Shown here: positions 7,138 to 8,019 of the stretch, one piece after another | Layout of the letters: each line of letters opens with the position of its first letter | How positions within the stretch are numbered: position 1 is the stretch's first letter | NCBI GenBank assembly: GCA_003487525.1 | Contig: DNDT01000298.1 | Coordinates: forward strand, 2,621 to 10,639 | DNA length: 8,019 nt | Source of the DNA: Flavobacteriales bacterium | GTDB lineage: Bacteria > Bacteroidota > Bacteroidia > Flavobacteriales_E > Vicingaceae | Direction of reading: 5' to 3' | Notes under the pieces: model-generated | The model's input: the letters and a program-made list of their open reading frames with translations, nothing else | Databases searched by the model: none | Told to the model about the DNA's origin: nothing | Position numbers and translations under genes: made by a program

Positions 7138-7145
7138 CAAAACTA
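7138..7145 (-). promoter_or_regulatory. Candidate -7 element for the RNA methyltransferase gene
   Basis: The minus-strand octamer TAGTTTTG matches TAnnTTTG exactly but ends only 8 bases before the ATG at 7129, so the mRNA would be nearly leaderless. No -33 TTG is seen at normal spacing. It is the third such match found close upstream of a minus-strand gene here, which supports the lineage call more than this individual site. Confidence 0.35.
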
Positions 7146-7178
7146 ATGATAAGTAAAAAAGGCCTGATTGGACCTATG

Positions 7179-7210
7179 GTTTGAAATTTTATGAAATTCG
7201 AATTTCAAAC
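7179..7210. repeat. Nested inverted repeats, possible operator upstream of mutS
   Basis: GTTTGAAATT (7179-7188) and AATTTCAAAC (7201-7210) are perfect 10-base inverted arms around a 12-base spacer. Nested within is a perfect 16-base palindrome, TGAAATTCGAATTTCA (7192-7207). The half-site TGAAATT also recurs directly at 7182-7188, exactly 10 bases (about one helical turn) from the palindrome's left half at 7192-7198. The cluster ends 21 bases before the proposed mutS start. It could bind a dimeric regulator or form alternative RNA hairpins. It is not followed by a T run, so it is not a terminator. The symmetry is seen directly; the function is inference. Confidence 0.55.
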
Positions 7211-7231
7211 GAAAGCGTAAAGAAAAGCACT

Positions 7232-8019
7232 TTGGCGGTAGAAAGCAAAAAGTCCAAAACGGGAGATACACCCTTGATGAAGCAGTACAATGCAATCAAG
7301 GCAAAACATCCGGATGCACTGCTTTTATTCAGGGTAGGTGATTTTTATGAGACCTTCGGTCAGGATGCGGTCAGGGCAGCATCCGTTCTTGGAATCGTAC
7401 TTACAAAAAGGCACAATGGTTCGGCAGGTGAAATGGAGCTCGCCGGTTTTCCTCATCATTCACTCAACACCTACCTTCCAAAGTTGGTACGGGCGGGGAT
7501 TCGCGTTGCGGTTTGCGACCAACTGGAAGACCCGAAGATGACCAAAACAATCGTGAAAAGAGGGGTGACGGAGCTGGTAACTCCAGGAGTGGTCTACAAT
7601 GAAGATGTCCTTGACCAAAAAAAGAATAATTATTTGGCTGCGGTTCATTTTGACAAGAAGCAAAGCGGTGTGGCGTTCCTGGATGTTTCAACCGGCGAAT
7701 TTGTTCTGGGTCAGGGCAGTGTTGAAGATATTGACCGTTTTGCTCAGCAGTTCCGTCCGAGTGAAATAGTGTACCAAAAACAGAAAAGGTCCCAGTACAC
7801 CGATTGCTTTTCGGATCGGTTCTACAGTTTTGCACTGGATGACTGGGCATTTGGAGAAGAATTTGCCCGTGAAAGCCTGAATAAGCACTTTGGGACCAAA
7901 AGTTTAAAGGGATTCGGGGTCGAAGATCAGCCTGCCGGAATAATAGCCGCAGGAGCTGTGTTGGAGTACCTGTCAATCACCCAAAACAGAAAGCTGGGAC
8001 ATATTTCTTCGGTGAGCAG
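7232..8019 (+). CDS. mutS: DNA mismatch repair protein MutS (partial, N-terminal 262 residues)
   Basis: MutS is the ATP-dependent mismatch-recognition protein that binds mispaired or unpaired bases as a dimer and recruits MutL. The window holds the N-terminal mismatch-binding domain and the start of the connector domain. The ATPase and clamp domains lie past the right edge; family length is roughly 850-870 residues. The F-x-E recognition motif is present in VGDFYETFG (35-43), with F38 stacking on the mismatch and E40. ELAGFPHHSLN and QLEDPK are typical MutS blocks. The proposed start is TTG at 7232, giving MAVESKKSKTGDTPLMKQYN. This matches the short basic leader before PLMKQYN that I recall in Bacteroidota MutS. 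The only nearby in-frame ATG is 7277, and no ATG lies between the upstream in-frame stop (about 7152) and it. It is divergent from the methyltransferase gene, with a palindrome cluster just upstream. Confidence 0.97.
   Translation, partial: MAVESKKSKTGDTPLMKQYNAIKAKHPDALLLFRVGDFYETFGQDAVRAASVLGIVLTKRHNGSAGEMELAGFPHHSLNTYLPKLVRAGIRVAVCDQLEDPKMTKTIVKRGVTELVTPGVVYNEDVLDQKKNNYLAAVHFDKKQSGVAFLDVSTGEFVLGQGSVEDIDRFAQQFRPSEIVYQKQKRSQYTDCFSDRFYSFALDDWAFGEEFARESLNKHFGTKSLKGFGVEDQPAGIIAAGAVLEYLSITQNRKLGHISSVS

Noticed and set aside
7175..7183. TATGGTTTG as a forward -7 promoter element for mutS
   Set aside because: It has three bases, not two, between TA and TTTG, and no TTG lies at the right distance upstream, so it does not meet the consensus.
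7464..7976. Long open frame of 170 codons on the minus strand opposite mutS
   Set aside because: It lies wholly inside the well-supported mutS frame. Its product is rich in Pro, Gln, Arg and His with no recognisable motif, typical of an antisense shadow.
1..8019. Possible defence system, mobile element, CRISPR array or biosynthetic cluster
   Set aside because: No transposase, integrase, phage, nuclease-helicase or synthase-type genes, no spaced direct repeats and no tRNA were found. The genes are housekeeping or envelope types with uniform composition.

Overview
The window looks like an ordinary chromosomal stretch of a Bacteroidota (Flavobacteriia/Cytophagia-like) bacterium with moderate GC. 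This rests on the gene families present (a bacterial GH3 enzyme, a long two-domain SppA, a lipoprotein joining an OmpA-like domain to TPRs). It also rests on octamers matching the Bacteroidota -7 promoter element TAnnTTTG a short way upstream of three genes, and on weak Shine-Dalgarno sequences throughout. I see no mobile element, tRNA, rRNA, CRISPR array or phage gene.

Layout. The left half (1-4041) is a minus-strand block read right to left: sppA (membrane-anchored protease), then a GH3-family acyl-acid amido synthetase, then the N-terminal 228 residues of a secreted beta-propeller-like protein that runs off the left edge. The propeller gene overlaps the GH3 stop by 11 bp. A 93-bp divergent region separates sppA from plus-strand folK (folate synthesis). 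About 100 bp later comes a 573-residue lipoprotein gene that ends in a textbook rho-independent terminator. This gene converges on a minus-strand SpoU/TrmH-family RNA 2'-O-ribose methyltransferase. A 102-bp divergent region then leads to plus-strand mutS, cut by the right edge.

How the genes work together. They are mostly independent housekeeping functions: envelope proteolysis, folate, RNA modification, mismatch repair and an envelope lipoprotein. The only tight coupling visible is GH3 with the propeller-like gene. The less explained parts are the GH3 enzyme's substrate, an atypical OmpA-like domain in the lipoprotein, and a 16-bp perfect palindrome with a one-turn-phased extra half-site just upstream of mutS. 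I did not find a convincing new multi-gene system.

No gene-free stretch exceeds 300 bases. The intergenic gaps are 2191-2259, 4042-4134, 4639-4744, 6467-6583 and 7130-7231.
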